The notes below the pieces were generated by a model that saw nothing but the letters and a program-made list of their open reading frames with translations, was not told the origin of the DNA and ran no database searches. A stretch of 7,301 nt of DNA from Phycisphaerae bacterium (GTDB lineage Bacteria > Planctomycetota > Phycisphaerae > JAAYCJ01). A program made the position numbers and the translations under genes. The stretch spans positions 1 through 7,301 of the forward strand of contig WFQY01000127.1 of the NCBI GenBank assembly GCA_015486815.1, read 5' to 3'. Below, piece after piece: positions 6,293 to 7,301 of this stretch. How positions within the stretch are numbered: position 1 is the first letter of the stretch; every line of letters starts with the position of its first letter.

Positions 6293-7301
6293 ATGATAGA
6301 CCACAAACTCAAAGTTGGTTTTGTGGGAGCAGGTAATCATGCAAGCTGGACTTTGTATCCGTGCTTTCAGTACTTTGACGATGTAAAGCTTACATGCGTA
6401 TGTGATCTGGACGTGGATAAGGCACGGAAAGTTGGTGGATCGTTCGGGGCAGAGCGTTTTTATGGTGATTATCGGGAGATGCTGGATTGTGAAACTTTAG
6501 ATGCGGTTTTTTGCTGCAGCAAGCCTCCAGTTCACGCCGTGGTGATAAAAGAAACTATTGATCGCGGCGTTCCTTTGTTTGTGGAAAAGCCGCCAGCCTC
6601 TACCGCAGCGGAGATGAAGGTTCTGGCAGCAGAGTCTGATAGTCGGAATGCGATTGTGATGGTTGGGTTTATGCACCGTTTTGCTCCTGTAACCGTATGG
6701 GCAAAGAAGGTAATGGCAGATGCGCAGTTTGGCCGGACGATGATGATCTATGCCCGAGAGGGTATTTGGGGAGGTTCCGGTGAAGGTATGGTTCGCGATT
6801 CGGCGATTCACCACATTGATCTTTTACGTTATTTATGCGGTGATATTAAATGGGTACAGGCGACAGGATGCAGTGACGGAGACAAGAGAAATGCCTATGC
6901 AGTATCACTTATGTTCACCAACGGCATTCTGGGGCAGATGAGCTTGAATACCATGGAAGCATTCTCCTATCCCAACGATGCAATTGAAATACATGGCGAC
7001 CAGGGAGGCTATCTGCGATTGGATAACTGGGTAAAAGCGACATGGCATCGCGATTCGGGAAATGCGTGGGCAATTCCGGATGACCATCGTGCCAGCTCGC
7101 TGACTTATGAGCACAGTTGGACTGCGGCTGGAACAAATCGTTCCACTAAAGTGCAGGGTTATGTTGATGAATTAGCACATTTTTTTGAATGCCTGAAGTC
7201 AGGTAAAAAACCAACCCCAAATCACTGGGACGGTTATCGGGCACTTCAGATGGTTGAAGCAATTATAGAAAGTTCCAACACCGGACACCGTGTTGTAATC
7301 A
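6293..7301 (+). CDS. Gfo/Idh/MocA family NAD(P)-dependent oxidoreductase, 3' partial
   Basis: ATG at 6293 follows AGGA (6282-6285) with seven bases between. The visible 336 residues cover nearly the whole family length (usually about 340-400). An N-terminal Rossmann fold begins VGFVGAGNHA (G-x-G-x-x-A dinucleotide-binding turn, residues about 8-17), with an acidic residue after the next strand (CVCDLD) that usually binds the ribose of NAD. The family EKP motif is VEKPP (E98-K99-P100), whose Lys is normally catalytic or cofactor-binding. The C-terminal alpha/beta domain carries RDSAIHHIDLLRYLCGD, matching DxGxHxxD with Ala171 for Gly, D169, H173 and D176 retained; this His is the usual catalytic residue. 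Members oxidise or reduce sugars, inositols and derivatives in the cytoplasm; the substrate is not deducible. It probably has its own promoter (6170-6198) and is separated from the upstream genes by the IS66 relic. The frame is open at the window edge. Confidence 0.93.
   Translation, partial: MIDHKLKVGFVGAGNHASWTLYPCFQYFDDVKLTCVCDLDVDKARKVGGSFGAERFYGDYREMLDCETLDAVFCCSKPPVHAVVIKETIDRGVPLFVEKPPASTAAEMKVLAAESDSRNAIVMVGFMHRFAPVTVWAKKVMADAQFGRTMMIYAREGIWGGSGEGMVRDSAIHHIDLLRYLCGDIKWVQATGCSDGDKRNAYAVSLMFTNGILGQMSLNTMEAFSYPNDAIEIHGDQGGYLRLDNWVKATWHRDSGNAWAIPDDHRASSLTYEHSWTAAGTNRSTKVQGYVDELAHFFECLKSGKKPTPNHWDGYRALQMVEAIIESSNTGHRVVI

Noticed and set aside
6497..7136. Open frames at 6497-6814 (-), 6750-6941 (+), 6905-7114 (-) and 6915-7136 (-)
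   Set aside because: They overlap the oxidoreductase coding region, which has clear family motifs throughout.

Overview
The window reads as a piece of a moderate-GC, AT-leaning bacterial chromosome, most likely from the PVC superphylum (Lentisphaerota, Planctomycetota or relatives). This rests on an inference from gene content: a GH123-N/DUF6067-like glycoside hydrolase, a beta-propeller plus PHP-type metallohydrolase, a Gfo/Idh/MocA dehydrogenase, and an IS66 relic whose conserved blocks resemble elements I associate with that superphylum. No rRNA, tRNA or CRISPR was seen, so the taxonomic call is weak.

Layout. Positions 3-2588 (+) hold a long glycoside-hydrolase-like protein whose 5' end lies outside the window. 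A 131-bp spacer follows, dominated by a degenerate 7-bp tandem repeat (2616-2678). Positions 2720-5101 (+) encode a 793-residue protein with a propeller-like N-terminal half and a PHP/DUF3604-like C-terminal metal-binding half. Positions 5102-6292 have no intact gene. They contain a nine-codon ORF with a good ribosome binding site (5147-5173), a decayed IS66 transposase on the minus strand (about 5233-6145), and a structured promoter/leader region (about 6150-6292). Positions 6293-7301 (+) carry a Gfo/Idh/MocA oxidoreductase that runs off the 3' edge and lacks only its last residues.

All three real genes point the same way. Together they look like part of a carbohydrate-processing locus: a glycosidase-like enzyme, a putative phospho- or sugar-ester hydrolase, and an NAD(P)-dependent sugar dehydrogenase. 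That joint role is inference from co-location; no substrate can be read from the sequence. The IS66 relic lies between the second and third genes, and the third gene has its own well-formed promoter beside the relic, so it is probably transcribed separately. The least ordinary signals are the heptad repeat, the inverted repeat overlapping the -35 box of the dehydrogenase promoter, the long stem in its leader, and the propeller-PHP architecture of the second protein.
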